Below are positions 5,241-6,199 of a stretch of DNA of 6,199 bases, piece after piece (the first letter of the stretch is position 1; the number at the start of each line of letters is the position of its first letter). The position numbers and the translations under genes were made by a program. The stretch is taken from assembly GCA_900321945.1 (NCBI GenBank), contig ONXY01000224.1:1-6199 (forward strand), written 5' to 3'. The notes under the pieces were generated by a model. It was not told where the DNA came from. It saw only the letters and a program-made list of their open reading frames with translations, and searched no databases. The stretch comes from an uncultured Eubacteriales bacterium. GTDB taxonomy: Bacteria > Bacillota_A > Clostridia > Christensenellales > Aristaeellaceae.

Positions 5241-6083
5241 ATGATGAAAAGAAAATCCGGCCGGAAGTCCCTTCCGGAAAAGATCCTTCTCTACGCGATC
5301 GCGACGCTCTGGGCCGTGATCTGCCTGTTTCCCATCTGGCATCTGATCGCGGCCACCTTCTCCGCGGACTCTTCCAACATCACGACCACCTTTTTCCCGA
5401 ACAGCATTTCAAACGGCGTGGACAAGATCGGGTACGCGCTGAACGCGGCGAACATCCTGACGGCCATCAGGGACACCCTGATCTACACGCTGATTACCCT
5501 GGCGGGGCTGGTGTGCATCAGCGCCCTGCTGGCCTACGAGTTCACGTTCTATAAATTCCCGGGCCGGAACCTGCTGTACGCGCTGCTGATGGGGAGCATG
5601 ATGCTGCCGCTGGTGCTGTACGTGATCCCCCTGTACCGGTTCGTTTTCCAGATCGGCATGTCGGACACGCTGCCCGGCATCGCGCTGCCGATGATGGTTT
5701 CCCCGCTGGCGGTGTTCATCCTCATGTCCTTCCTGGAGGATCTGCCGCTGTCCTTCATCGAATCCGCGCGGATCGACGGGGCGGGGCATTTCCGGATCTT
5801 CGGATCCATCGTGCTTCCGCTGATGCGGAACGGACTGATCACCGTGACGGTCATCATGTTCCTGAAGATCTGGGGATCCTATCTCTGGCCCTCCCTGATC
5901 ACCGGGAACCGGATCCATCCCCTGTCCGTGGCCATCGGCAACATGCTGAGCCCGAACTTCTACGTGGACGCGCGCGTGAAGATCGCGTCGATGCTGATCT
6001 CCATGCTGCCGCCGGCGCTGATCTACCTGTTCTTCCAGCGCCAGGTCATCGAGGGCATGACCATGTCCGGCGTGAAGGGATAA
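5241..6083 (+). CDS. Sugar ABC transporter permease, MalG-type
   Basis: A 280-residue inner-membrane protein that pairs with the upstream permease. Predicted spans lie at about 15-38, 79-98, 111-131, 144-163, 198-215 and 246-265. The EAA loop is ESARIDGAGHFRIFGSIVLP (174-193), with the conserved Gly of IDGAG. The C-terminus GMTMSGVKG is the characteristic ending of MalG-type sugar permeases, so the gene appears complete. Length matches the family (about 275-300). Two adjacent ATGs (5241 and 5244) are possible; the purine run GAGAGGGGG (5226-5234) gives good spacing to either, so the exact start is uncertain by one residue. A terminator-like hairpin follows the stop by about 15 bp, so this is the last gene of the operon. 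Confidence 0.93.
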   Translation: MMKRKSGRKSLPEKILLYAIATLWAVICLFPIWHLIAATFSADSSNITTTFFPNSISNGVDKIGYALNAANILTAIRDTLIYTLITLAGLVCISALLAYEFTFYKFPGRNLLYALLMGSMMLPLVLYVIPLYRFVFQIGMSDTLPGIALPMMVSPLAVFILMSFLEDLPLSFIESARIDGAGHFRIFGSIVLPLMRNGLITVTVIMFLKIWGSYLWPSLITGNRIHPLSVAIGNMLSPNFYVDARVKIASMLISMLPPALIYLFFQRQVIEGMTMSGVKG

Positions 6084-6098
6084 AAAACCGAAAAACCG

Positions 6099-6140
6099 AA
6101 AGCGCCTCATCCGGCGGAAAGAGCGGAGGAGGCGCTTTTC
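6099..6140 (+). terminator. Rho-independent terminator-like hairpin ending the operon
   Basis: AAAGCGCCTC (6099-6108) pairs fully with GAGGCGCTTT (6129-6138). After one A·G mismatch, TCCG (6110-6113) pairs with CGGA (6124-6127), leaving a 10-nt loop. The stem ends in TTTT (6136-6139) and then C, a short U-tract. The A-rich sequence before it (AAAAAACCGAAAAACCGAAA) could give weak terminator function in the opposite direction. Confidence 0.75.
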
Positions 6141-6146
6141 CGTTCC

Positions 6147-6165
6147 CGGCCGGCGCGCGCGGCCG
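6147..6165. repeat. GC-only inverted repeat
   Basis: CGGCCG (6147-6152) and CGGCCG (6160-6165) flank GCGCGCG. Each arm is self-complementary and the arms pair with each other. It directly follows the terminator and may just reflect local GC-rich composition. Confidence 0.4.
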
Positions 6166-6175
6166 AAACTTTAGC

Positions 6176-6189
6176 GGTTTAGTAAAACC
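6176..6189. promoter_or_regulatory. Possible operator half of a following gene (GGTTTAGTAAAACC)
   Basis: The 14 bp have matching ends GGTTT/AAACC around AGTA, and contain the perfect 9-bp odd palindrome TTTAGTAAA (6178-6186). A second TTTAG sits 8 bp upstream at 6170-6174. TTTAGTAAA-like sites occur in LacI-family operators of Firmicutes, but the window ends before any gene, so this is a weak call. Confidence 0.25.
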
Positions 6190-6199
6190 CGCCGGGCGA

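Noticed and set aside
5261..5277. 7-bp hairpin CCGGAAG/CTTCCGG near the start of the second permease
   Set aside because: It is inside coding sequence, short, and of a kind expected by chance in GC-rich DNA. A role in translation coupling is possible but unsupported.
5409..6110. Minus-strand open frame opposite the MalG-type permease
   Set aside because: The product is a low-complexity, Q/H/R/D-rich shadow, while the plus strand encodes a complete permease with EAA loop.

Overview
The window looks like chromosomal DNA of a GC-rich Firmicutes/Clostridia-type bacterium. The signs are strong AGGAGG-type ribosome binding sites, sigma-A-like promoters, a sugar ABC transporter without its own ATPase gene, and an operator resembling those of Gram-positive XylR proteins. 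The coding DNA is GC-rich with strong GC preference at third codon positions, while the regulatory gap is AT-rich. An uncultured gut or rumen Clostridia lineage would fit, but that is a guess from style, not a proven assignment.

Layout: a divergent carbohydrate-uptake and catabolism locus. On the minus strand, running off the left edge (511 to 1), is the N-terminal part of a GlmS-like SIS-domain sugar-phosphate isomerase/deaminase. A 313-bp regulatory gap (512-824) follows. On the plus strand are a ROK-family transcriptional regulator (825-1928), a ROK-family sugar kinase (1943-2869), a sugar ABC transporter substrate-binding protein (2947-4203), a perfect 13-bp stem-loop with a GAAA loop (4213-4242), a MalF-type permease (4268-5227, probably TTG start), a MalG-type permease (5241-6083), and a terminator-like hairpin (6099-6140). 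The last 59 bp hold a GC palindrome and a small AT palindrome, perhaps the control region of the next gene.

How it probably works (inference): the binding protein and two permeases import a sugar, using an ATPase encoded elsewhere. The ROK kinase phosphorylates it, and the SIS enzyme isomerises or deaminates the sugar phosphate. The ROK regulator senses the sugar or a derivative and represses both divergent units. The substrate cannot be named from sequence. The SIS enzyme and ROK kinase together suggest an amino sugar or related compound.

The most interesting points are: (i) two related XylR/ROK-type operators, each just downstream of the -10 of one divergent promoter; (ii) a 10-bp leader element placed exactly 27 nt before both divergent start codons; (iii) loss of all the usual ROK zinc ligands in both the regulator and the kinase; (iv) a strong non-terminator hairpin between the binding-protein and permease genes; (v) a binding protein with no lipobox. 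No mobile element, CRISPR array, tRNA or rRNA was seen. The gene content is a familiar type of sugar locus rather than a wholly new system.
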